A program made the translations under genes and the position numbers. A DNA stretch of 64,000 nucleotides from Pegea sp. RAD2-039 (Eukaryota; Chordata; Thaliacea; Salpida; Salpidae): positions 82,001 through 146,000 of the forward strand of contig JAQGEQ010000237.1 in NCBI GenBank assembly GCA_034620365.1, given 5' to 3'. The notes under the pieces were generated by a model, which did not search any database, was not told where the DNA came from, and saw nothing but the letters and a program-made list of their open reading frames with translations. Positions 10,623 to 19,770 of this stretch are shown piece by piece (the stretch's first letter is position 1; each line of letters starts with the position of its first letter).

Positions 10623-11726
10623 ATGACTTTGACTAAAGTTTTTTGTTTATGCTTGATGATAATATCAAATAGTTTTTGTGAAGAGGATTCTGAACTATCA
10701 AGTTGTTATGCAAATCCGAAAATCGTTTTATGTGTTGATGTTACATTAACTAGATTCCCACTTTATACAAAGAATTTACTTGTAACTTCAATGATTCTCT
10801 CCAACAACAGTTTGTTTGAACTTGATATTGATACCAACTATAATAAATTGAATTTGTTAAAGATTACCAACAACAATTTCAAAAATATTGAATTTATAAA
10901 TTTTGATTTAGAAAATCTAACTAAGCTGATATTAGATGACAACAAGATTAAATCGATCAATACGACAAGTAAAAATCTTCCGAAAAATCTTCAACAATTT
11001 TCAGCAAGAAACAACAAACTTACCGCTCTGAATGAAGACTCAGATTTTTCAGACTTTCAACAACTAAAGAAGATTGATTTATCAGGAAATTTGATTACTA
11101 AATTTTCGTTGTGTTCTTTTCCTATAAGCATTGAAAGCTTGGATTTGTCTAATAATTCAATAAGATTTTTATCATTAAAAAAATATAAGAATCGTTTATT
11201 TTCTGATTATACAAACCTTTCATATCTCTTCTTGCAAAATAACAAAATTAAAACCTTTTATTTTCATCCATTGATACCTACAACAAATCATTTCAACAAA
11301 AACTTTTTAAAAACGGAACTATTTCGAAATGAATTTAATTGTTCGACAAATTTTACAAGGTTTTACACGAATATATTAAAAATAAGAAATGTAGAAATTA
11401 AATGTGAACATAGTTGTTGTAAAAGTAATACCTGCTTGATTTGTATCATTAGTGGTTGTTTTGCTTTTAGACTGTTTATATTTATTGCTTACATTGTTCT
11501 TGTAAAGTATGTCAAAGATGAACCAGATGAAGATGAACCAGATGAAGATGAACCAGATGAAGATGAACCAGATGAAGATGAACCGATTTATAGTTTTGCA
11601 GTTGATCCTATTGATGTCAGAAATTATTCTCATCAACAGATTGATTCTTCATCATTTTCTGGAAATCGTGTGAACTCTTCTTATGAGAAAACGGAAAACG
11701 AACCTGTATATTCTGTAATTGATTGA
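10623..11726 (+). CDS. LRR transmembrane receptor with acidic, tyrosine-containing tail
   Basis: Single-exon gene of 367 aa; the start lies four bases after the 3' splice site. Signal peptide about 1-19, N-terminal cysteine cap (C28, C37), then about seven irregular LRRs from residue 54 to 225 (motifs LxxLxLxxNxL such as LTKLILDDNKI and IESLDLSNNSI). A C-terminal cysteine-rich cap spans 240-271 (C240, C261, C265, C266, C271), and the TM segment about 272-296. The tail starts with 4.6 tandem DEPDE repeats (299-321) and carries four tyrosines (Y323, Y335, Y354, Y363), including VYSVI near the end, a YxxI motif. Residues 1-155 match the 37921 and 50395 proteins closely; the rest is unrelated to them at the same level. 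It is likely a surface recognition receptor with signalling capacity. Ligand unknown. Confidence 0.85.
   Translation: MTLTKVFCLCLMIISNSFCEEDSELSSCYANPKIVLCVDVTLTRFPLYTKNLLVTSMILSNNSLFELDIDTNYNKLNLLKITNNNFKNIEFINFDLENLTKLILDDNKIKSINTTSKNLPKNLQQFSARNNKLTALNEDSDFSDFQQLKKIDLSGNLITKFSLCSFPISIESLDLSNNSIRFLSLKKYKNRLFSDYTNLSYLFLQNNKIKTFYFHPLIPTTNHFNKNFLKTELFRNEFNCSTNFTRFYTNILKIRNVEIKCEHSCCKSNTCLICIISGCFAFRLFIFIAYIVLVKYVKDEPDEDEPDEDEPDEDEPDEDEPIYSFAVDPIDVRNYSHQQIDSSSFSGNRVNSSYEKTENEPVYSVID
11517..11585 (+). repeat. In-frame 15-bp minisatellite encoding DEPDE repeats
   Basis: A 15-bp unit (gatgaaccagatgaa) is repeated 4.6 times with virtually no differences, inside the receptor tail. The perfection implies recent expansion and probable length variation between individuals. 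The reverse-strand frame reading FIWFI repeats is only its shadow. Confidence 0.9.
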
Positions 11727-12014
11727 AAAGTTTAGAATTAAATTCTAATAAAAAGTCGGAATAAATATTTTGTATTTAGAAATTAAATCTTTTTTTTCAC
11801 TTTATTTAATCTTAATCAATTAATACTTTAATCACTTTTCGTTTTCAGTTTTTAGTGACAACAGAAGCATTAAATTTACTTCTTAAAAACAACAAAAATT
11901 CTTTTTTAAATTATTAATCAACTTAAAAATTTTACAAATAAAACGAAAGTTTAGTTTTTAAATAGTTTAATGATTTAGACAAAAAAAATTGAAACAAGAA
12001 TTAGTTTGTTGTCT
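11727..12014. other. 3' flank of LRR gene
   Basis: A possible poly(A) signal (AATAAA within 'ggaataaatatt') lies about 35 bp after the stop. The rest is AT-rich with no feature that I can support. Confidence 0.4.
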
Positions 12015-13095
12015 AAGACAGAGTCAAATACTGTAGCAAAATCGAGATCTCTTTTTTAAATGTCGTTTTAGACATCAGATATTAGATAGTGCTCCATTAA
12101 ATGACTGGTCATCTGATTGTGAATGATATGTTCTTCAGTTTTAACGATGGCTGAAAGTCATTGAAACTGGTCTGTAGTTAAGTGCAGTGTTTCTGGGACC
12201 CTTTTTGTGATTATAAGTAATGATAAAAATAAAGCAAGGATCTGATCAAGAGTGTTGAAAACTAATGATCTTAAAGAAGATATATCTTCAGTTACCATAT
12301 CAACTAATTTGTTAAAAAACTATAAGAATATCACAAATGAAAAGAGAATAAGTATTACCATCCTCGTTTGTAGAAACGTTATTAGTTTAATTGTTTAGCA
12401 ATTCAGCTTTATTTTGTAGCTCTATTACAAATCTGAGATTTATTATCAAACAGGGTAAGTATTTGAGATCTCGCTTCAAGCTTGCTATTTATAAAGATAA
12501 AAGAGTTTTCTTACTTGCCGATAACACTGCAGTTTCTTTTCCTAAGTAGAAAGTCTATAAAGATTTCTTGTAAACAACAGTATCGCTGTTAATAGCAATC
12601 AAGAACCAACCATATCAATGCTTTGATCATCTTCTTCATCTTGATATCGAAAGATAATTCGATGTCGGTTCATTTCAGCAAATTAAGATTTTGCTTCTTG
12701 TGAAGTAACCAATCTTACTTTATCAAAGAAAATATTTTCTCATACCGCACAATTAGTACTTGGAACTAGCTGCCATTAGACTTCCTGAGACTTCATTTCT
12801 AAGACTTCAACAGATTTAATGTCAGAATCTCTCGTGTTGTTCAAGCAGAATTTGAACCGCTTTGACATTACCATAACTACCTTTTTAAAATTGTGGTTTT
12901 TCTTCCTTTTTATATTATTAACATTCTATGTAATTATTCACTATCATATGGTTTGAGGAATACTGAAACGACAAATGTTGCATCTTTTTCTTTCTGTATT
13001 TCTAACTCATGAAGTATTATCTGTTAGAACATATGTTGGTAGAAAGTGTATTTTTTCAGGCACCCTCCTTCGCATTTAATGTATTAAATAAAAAA
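12015..13095 (+). mobile_element. LINE relic with inverted 5' part (twin-priming structure)
   Basis: Positions about 12015-12625 match the LINE at 52412 in reverse orientation, covering its RT region from about 53325 back to about 52590. Positions about 12630-13095 match the element's 3' end in forward orientation (about 54150 to the 3' tail, with 'ctcataccgcacaat' and 'caccctcctt'). About 0.8 kb between the two parts is absent. An inverted 5' segment joined to a forward 3' segment is the known product of twin-primed reverse transcription in LINEs. All frames are broken. Confidence 0.7.
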
Positions 13096-13502
13096 AAAAC
13101 GTTTTTCAGAGAGTCTTTTTTGTAACAAAACTGTTGTTTATGTTTGGATATAAGTTAATAGAGGTGTAATCAAAAGTTAACAATTATAGAAGAAATATTA
13201 AAATGTATTGTTGATTGAACTACTTGAACTTTGTTGTTATAAAGTTTATAAACAAAAATAATTCTAAAATAATAGATAACTTTGAGGGATGAAAATTTAA
13301 ATTTTGTAAAGAGTTTGTTTAAATGTAAAAGATGTTTTGTTTTCATTTAAAGAATTCGAATAAAAGAAATAAGTTAGATTTATAATATCTTCATAATAAA
13401 CGTCAAGTTTTGTTTATAAAGACAATTATCGTTTTTCGATTATTTTAATTAAGTTGGTTAAAAATATTAAAATTATCAATAAAATCAAAATTAAAGAATT
13501 GT
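13096..13502. other. Spacer
   Basis: AT-rich sequence between the LINE relic and the tRNA cluster; nothing recognised. Confidence 0.4.
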
Positions 13503-13616
13503 GTCAGAAGTGGGATTCGAATTCACGCCCTCATACGAGGGCCAGAACACTCACCACTGTATATCAGTGAAGCTAACGCTTGAGTCTGGCGCCTTAGACC
13601 ACTCGGCCATCCTGAC
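13503..13616 (-). tRNA. tRNA-Leu (CAA) with intron
   Basis: The minus strand folds as a type II tRNA. Acceptor stem GTCAGGA/TTCTGAC, D arm GCCGAGTGGTCTAAGGC, anticodon stem CCAGA/TCTGG with loop ctCAAg, a long variable arm (CCCTCGTATGAGGG), and T loop TTCGAAT. About 31 nt (13548-13578) sit one base 3' of the anticodon, the canonical intron site, as is usual for eukaryotic Leu-CAA genes. It decodes UUG. Confidence 0.93.
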
Positions 13617-13681
13617 TTGTGTCAATTTAACGTAAGTTAACTGGTTTACGAACAAAGTAATCACTAAGAACTTAAACAATT

Positions 13682-13762
13682 CTATCCGTCGTGGAATCGA
13701 ACCCCGGTCTCCTGTGTGACAGGTCTCAGAATAGACAGGACTCACTCATATGCTAACGAGGA
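13682..13762 (-). pseudogene. tRNA-Asp (GTC) pseudogene with anticodon-loop insertion
   Basis: It aligns end to end with the intact tRNA-Asp at 14363 but has about 12 extra bases in the anticodon loop region, a broken D arm, two acceptor-stem mismatches and one T-stem mismatch. The A- and B-box-like sequences are partly kept. It is probably a decayed duplicate; a non-canonical intron is possible but the stem mismatches argue against function. Confidence 0.7.
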
Positions 13763-13858
13763 CTATGATATTGGAAATTATACTTAACATTTTTTGATTA
13801 ATAATTAGTCTGGATTATTACTAATGAATTTGTTAATTAATATTTGATGGTATCATCA

Positions 13859-13940
13859 GCTGCGATGGCCGAGTGGTTAAGGCGTTGGACTTGAAATCCA
13901 ATGGGGTCTCCCCGCGTAGGTTCAAATCCTGCTCGCAGCG
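13859..13940 (+). tRNA. tRNA-Ser (TGA)
   Basis: 82 nt type II tRNA. Acceptor GCTGCGA/TCGCAGC with discriminator G, D arm GCCGAGTGGTTAAGGC, anticodon stem-loop TTGGACTTGAAATCCAA with anticodon TGA, long variable arm, and T arm with TTCAAAT. It decodes UCA. Confidence 0.96.
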
Positions 13941-14362
13941 AATTTTCATTTTAAAAAGAATCAATTTTGCTTCTAATATTTACTGAATCAAATTTTGTTG
14001 TTTACATTTCTGCTTGTCGATCAAACTCAACCAAAGATTCCATCAATTGGGTCACAAATTTATTTGAGGTTGAAGATCAACATCCAAAATTTCACTTATA
14101 TTTGAATCAACATCAAACTGAAACTTACAAAAAATTATGTTGATTATTTAAAAATAAAATTTTGAGATATTGGAAAATTATGTTTAAATAATTTGTTTCT
14201 TTCTTTATTACTTTCTTTCAATATGTTTGGACATAAAATTTATTTTAGGTTTAAATTTATAAATAAATGGGTTGTAGTCGAAAAACTACTTTTAATCAAT
14301 GAAATACCAAATTATAAACTACTTGAAAGTAAATCTTGCTTTAGAAAAAACTAACAAAACTC

Positions 14363-14434
14363 CTCCCCGTCGGGGAATCGAACCCCGGTCTCCCGCGTGA
14401 CAGGCGGGGATACTCACCACTATACTAACGAGGA
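14363..14434 (-). tRNA. tRNA-Asp (GTC)
   Basis: 72 nt. Acceptor TCCTCGT/ACGGGGA with discriminator G, D arm with GTGGTGAG, anticodon stem CCCGC/GCGGG with loop ctGTCac, and T arm CGGGG/CCCCG with TTCGATT. No intron. It decodes GAC and GAU. Confidence 0.97.
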
Positions 14435-15760
14435 TTACAAGAGATGCTTTTCATTACTCAAATTAATCTGCATTATCTATTAATTTTAAAAACAATTTGT
14501 TGAAAAATAGACTATTCTAAATATTTATTTCTTATATAAGGGTCTGTTTTAATCGTAATTAAGGACATTCTTGTCTCTTGAACAAACTGTAAGTCCCCTG
14601 AACACTCATTACGCCTCTAAATATTTTCTGGGCTTTTTGAAACTACTCCGACCTACAAAAGATAATCAAACTTTAATAAATATACATAAAGCCGGTTGAA
14701 GATGTTCTGACACATTCATTAAGATTTGAGTTATATAATGTTGTTATGATAAATAATAAAATGTTTTTATAATAAACTTGAACTTACATAATATATTTAA
14801 ACGATAAAGAATGTATATAGAACAAAAAAATAAGTTTTTTTTTCATTTAGTTTAACATATTTGTTAAATTATTGAAGATTTTAGCCTCTATAAACAAAAA
14901 GATCAATTAAAATAAATGTCAGAATTTTTTATAAAAAAAGTTGTGTAAAATTCAACATCTATCTATAAATTTATGAGAGATTAAATTATTGATTATCCAA
15001 AAATCAGAAAGATTAAAAAGAGATTTTAATTTATGTAAAAGTAAATACGTTTAGATTTAAAGTAATTTTAAACACTTTAATGACTAAAAACTCTAATAAA
15101 ACCTGAATTTCAGCTGTATGCATTCAATTTGCTAATAAAATAAACCCGTAGAACATTTTCCTATTCAGCAACTGAAGCTTTCAAAGTTCTTTTATATTTC
15201 ATACAAAAAAATAGCAAAAATCAATTGATTTCTGAAAGTTTGAAAAGAAATAAATTAAGTAGTGATAACACTACTATAGTTAGTTTCAACTTTAGAGTGA
15301 CAACAACTACTAGTAAACTCAAAAAAATTTATAATAAATAAGATCTTTATTTAGAATATATCTTTTGCTGAATATTTGTTTGGATATAAAAAATTTAAGG
15401 ATTAGATTTTTCTAAAATTCATTGAAATCACTTTAAACTAAATTAGAAAAGTTTTATCATATATAATTTTCATCCACAAATTTGTTCTACATGGAATAAC
15501 GATGAACAAAAAATAAAACTAATAAAAAGATCTTAAGTTTAAGTACAAATACATTACAGACGAGCAAAAATATTTTTTAATTTAAACTAATAAAAAATCA
15601 TATCTGAAGTTTGTAGTCAGAAAGTCTTTAATCTTTGTCAAAAGATTACTTTCGTTGAGATAATTTAAGGATTTTATCAATTGGTTGCAAATCAGTTATT
15701 TTATTTACAACTATTATTTGTTGCTTAATATAAGTTGAGAACACTCTAAATCGAAATTCG
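14435..15760. other. Spacer with relic of a third LRR/4C-B block
   Basis: Positions about 14850-15250 resemble 20.08-20.5 kb and 29.63-30.05 kb, the region upstream of the 4C-B genes (shared 'aaataaatgtcagaat' and 'ttaaattattgattatcc'). This implies that a third, mostly lost copy of the B block once lay here. The remainder is AT-rich. Confidence 0.5.
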
Positions 15761-15761
15761 T

Positions 15762-15980
15762 TTAACATCTAACAAACAAGTTTTGTTTATTTGTGATATT
15801 AGTTGCTATACTTGTAAATCTTATCCAATAACAACTAATAATAAAACTGATGGCCTTACCACAAAAGATATCCCTCAACAAGAGTTTGAATTAGTTTTTA
15901 TCACAAGTTTTTTTGTACTATTCTCGTCTATTATTTTGTATGTGCTTATCAGTTTGATTGTTTATTGTTTAAATGAATAG
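15762..15980 (+). pseudogene. 3' end of an LRR gene (C-cap and membrane anchor)
   Basis: The frame opens at the words corresponding to 'VTSNKQVLFICD' and runs through the cysteine cap (CDISCYTCKSY), the Thr-rich stalk and the hydrophobic C-terminus ending IVYCLNE, as in the genes at 25170, 37921 and 50395. Everything N-terminal is missing, and homology begins abruptly at about 15762. The poly(A) signal (AATAAA) is still present just after the stop. It is the LRR partner of the first B block. Confidence 0.85.
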
Positions 15981-16185
15981 TTTGTATTCTGGATGAAGTT
16001 AAATAAAAGTCAAGATGATAAAATGTATGATTAAAATAAAAGTAATGATTTAAAAAACTTGATAAGTTAAAGTCTCATGTTTTCCTTTAACCTTTAGCTT
16101 TTGTTTCATTTTAAACGTTGTTCTTCAAAATTAAAATATTCATATGAATCAAACATTCTTAAAGAAAATTCGTCTTTAATGTCTT
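15981..16185. other. LRR 3' flank
   Basis: Similar to the 3' flank of the LRR gene at 26166-26370, including 'aacctttagctttyg'. It ends where the LINE 3' tail begins. Confidence 0.5.
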
Positions 16186-17700
16186 TATTTAATTATTTAT
16201 TTATTACAATAAATACGAAGAAGGGTGTCTGGAGAGAGTACCTCTCGCTAACACACATTCTCACAAATAACATCTATTAAGTTAGAAATATAGAAAGCAA
16301 AAGATGTAACACATGGCATTTCAGTAGTCTTCAAAGCATATAACAGTGAATAATTACTAATAATTATGATAATAATTGAAAAAAGGGAAAAATTCACAGT
16401 TTAGAAATGACAATGTTAGCAATGTTATAACAGTTCAACTTCTGCTTGAACAGCGCGAGTGATTGTGAGATGACAATGTCTGATGGCAGCTGGTTCCATG
16501 TACTAATTGTGCTATATGAGGAAAAAATTGCTCTGATTAACGTACCAGGTGATATGGGCTTATTAAGATGTAATGTGTGTCGTCTGAGCTGATATAACTT
16601 GAGGGAAGGACTAATTGTTCTTGTGAATGTGGCCTGAACAGATTCGATTTTTTTTGATATCACTAACTTGATATGGCATCCATGCACTGACATTGTATTC
16701 AAGAATTGGACGTACATACAATTTGAAAGGATTGCAAAAAATGCATGGGTTCTAGGAATAAAAGGTCTTTATAATAAGGAAAACAAGGTTGATTGATTTT
16801 CCACAGATTTGGGAAACATAATTGCGCCATTTAAAGTCAGATGATAGAGTAATGCCAAGGTCTTGGACCGAAGATTCTTGTTGAATAATAAATCTATTGA
16901 TTGAGTATTGGTTCAAGCAATTTACAGCTGCTTTGTGAGAAAAAGTTATAAGTTCAGATTTTGTGGACTGGATTCTGAGCTGCCAATTCGTAGACCAGTT
17001 TTCTACAGTGTGTGGGGCAGTTTGAAGTTTTGAAGGATTACAAGATGATAGCTTGATATCATCTGCATACACAAACACTCTGACATCATCTAATGCTACT
17101 AGTCTTCTGATGAGGTTTTCGATGAAAATCAAGAAACGAAGAGAACCCAGAACAGAACCTGAGGAACACCACTTGTGATAGAACTAGAAGTAGATAAAAA
17201 TCTTTCTACACGAGTTTGTTGGGTTCTACCTGATAGGTAATCTTCAATCCACTGTAAGATAAAGCTGTTGATTTTTAAGTTTTCAATACAGTAACGAGAT
17301 TAGTGTGTGGGACAGAATCAAACGCTTTAGCAAAATCGAGGTATATGATGTCACAGGGAGTATCATTTTTATAATGGGCTGTAAGCTCATTAAGAAAAGT
17401 GAGATGTTGAGTCAGGGGAGACCTCTGTTTCACAAAACCATGTTGGACATCAGATATTAGATGGTGATCCATCAAATGACTGATCATATGTTTGTGAATG
17501 ATGTGTTCTTGAGTTCTGCAGATAACTGAAGTCAGCGAAACTGGTCTGTATTTAAGTGTAGTGTTTCTGGGACCCTTCTTATGAATTGTAGTAATAATAG
17601 CTTTCTTCCAAATTTGTGGAACTTTTCCTCGCCTCAGAGTCATGTTAAAGAAAAGCGATAAAGGTAATAAAGATAAAGTAGTTTTTCTTAAAAACAAAAG
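16186..17700 (-). mobile_element. 5'-truncated, degenerate LINE (RT C-terminal two-thirds)
   Basis: The minus strand carries a non-LTR reverse transcriptase related to the 52412 element: the stretch with NMTLRRGKVPQIWKK, then IYLDFAKAFDSVPH (catalytic Asp of motif A) and FVYADDIKL (motif C), then the C-terminal region and a 3' UTR ending in a TTTA-type tail at 16186. The reading frame is broken into at least three pieces (17712-17275, 17132-16752, 16717-16394). It sits in the spacer between the LRR 3' end and the 4C-B pseudogene. The sister block has no LINE at that point. Confidence 0.88.
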
Positions 17701-18187
17701 AAAATGGAGCAAAGTGTAAAAACAACAATTGTAGTAATATTAACATAATTTAACTTCAACTTAAGTAGAAGAAAAGAGCTTGCAATGATATTGTGCAATT
17801 TAAGATCATACGGTAGGGATGAGATAAACTTTTGATTGAATAATTTTTTGCATGACGAAATATTACTTTAAGGAATTAGAAGCTGGATGACTAGAGGAAA
17901 GTGCAGACATTGTTGATAAATTCTAAACTGCCAGGTTACGGACCTAAAAAAGAGTGAAAAAAACTTCCTTAGAAATATAATAACCAAATCGAAGGTATAA
18001 TTGATTTATACTGCTAGCAAATAGATAATTAAAACAAGGATTGCGCTGAAATATAATTCAGTTTATGGCGGTTTCTACGATTGTTTGTAAATTTACTTAG
18101 TATTAAAAGTCGAAAATTATTGCTTGGTTTGTTTACTTTTTACAATAAAAAGAAACTTAGAAGTCTTGATAAAAAATTTATGTATTA

Positions 18188-19770
18188 TTAAAATCTACCT
18201 CTTTGTTGACAATTGTAAATGTCATCTTCCTTAGATGAGTATTTTGATGACTTTTGTAATTGTTCAGTTTGATAACTGAGAGAATCCTTTGAGCTTGAGT
18301 CATCTGTATTTTCTTTGTAGCATGTTGATGTTATTTGATTTATTATTTTCATTTCTGTCAATATGTTGAGGTTGTAGATAAACAGTTTTATTTTAAAGTT
18401 GATGTTGAACGTTTTTATAGCAAGTTTGTTTATATGATCATTTGTATCTTTAATAAAAACTAAATCTTAATTAACCCTTATAAAAGATAATATTAAAAAC
18501 TATTTTAGTTCAACAAAATTATAAACTTTATTTGGTTTAAATTAAAAAATCTATATTTAGTTTTTATAAAATCTTGTCAATTACCAATATTTTTTTGTCT
18601 TACTTTTATAGAGAATGAATCCAATTCCAGTAACAACAATCAAAATTATCAAAATCAAGATTACCATAGAAATTAAAAGAGTCTTTAAAAAATAATTCCC
18701 ATCAAAGCATTTATGAAAAAATTTGTTAAAATTTCATAAAAAATTTTATAAATATTTCTAAATTTCTTTAAATTAATAATTCGAGTAAAAATAAATTGCT
18801 ATAATGAATTTACTATTAACTTCTTTGTTTAAAATCAAATAAAAGTAATCAGCTAAAATACAAAACAGCTTTTAATGAATTAAACCATTATATAATTAAA
18901 TAAATTTAAATTTCAAGGTTTTATTACTTTATATTCTTTAAATAAAATCATTAATGATTATTTTAGTAATCTACTTTAAGTTACTTTACCTTATAATTAT
19001 TTAAAAGTTTTTCATTTTCATGAGTAACTCTTTCGTTTAAATCATAGTTATGTTTTCTAATAATCCCATGTATTTGTTCCAATTCAATTTTAATATTATT
19101 GATTTGATCTTGTACTAAAAAATAAAAAAACCATTATCAAGCTATTAAAAAAATTCCTCAAAATACAGCTTTAAAGTTTAAATATTGTATTTTTTAGTAT
19201 TTACCTGTACAGAAAGTGTAAGAAATATCTTTGTTTTCTTCACAAGATAAACATTGATCAGTTGCCATGTCATAAAATTGTGTCATAGATGATGCAGTTT
19301 TACATTCCAAATCCTTTTCTAGAGAGCTCTTTTATAAAAAAGATAATTTTTAATGATTCATACTATTTTCATCTTAAATCAAAAACATAAAACTTTGTTC
19401 TCAGCTGAACTATAATGAAATTATTCACTTTTTTTGTGTAAACTATTTGTAATATATATCATAAGCTTATTAAACTATTCAAAGAAGCATTTTTTGTGAA
19501 TATTTTTTCACTTTTAAAGTAATTTTTTTATTGAACTGAAACTATTTAATATTAAATATACTAACAAAGTAGGCATAGTTGTAAAACTTCTTGAATTTTT
19601 CAATTTATTTTTTTTCAATCTCTAATTCTTCCTTAGTAGGTCTATAAAAGAGATAATTTAATTTAATTATTGTCTAAAAATAAGAAAGTATCTTATACTC
19701 ACAGTCCAACATCAGCTAAAACACAAGTTGAAATGATTGACAAAAGAACTCCAAGTAAAAAAACTTTCAT
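18188..19770 (-). pseudogene. 4C-CC-TM family, type B, copy 1 (nonsense codon in exon 2)
   Basis: Six exons on the minus strand: 19703-19770, 19566-19641, 19205-19328, 18990-19114, 18604-18682 and 18188-18354. Splice phases (2,0,1,0,1) match the intact copy at 27661. Exon 2 is 12 nt shorter, and one GAA has become TAA (about 34 codons in), so only a signal peptide plus a short acidic segment would be made. Downstream exons remain open: cysteine module, coiled coil, TM helix (TLLISMVILILIILIVV) and tail ending YNCQQRGRF. Either a recent pseudogene or a null allele. Confidence 0.78.

Noticed and set aside
11376..11636. Minus-strand frame with repeated FIWFI
   Set aside because: Antisense of the DEPDE minisatellite in the LRR gene.
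13551..13745. 64-codon minus-strand frame with RMAEWSKAPDSS
   Set aside because: It is the translation of the tRNA-Leu and tRNA-Asp pseudogene sequences; such peptides are well-known artefacts of tRNA genes.
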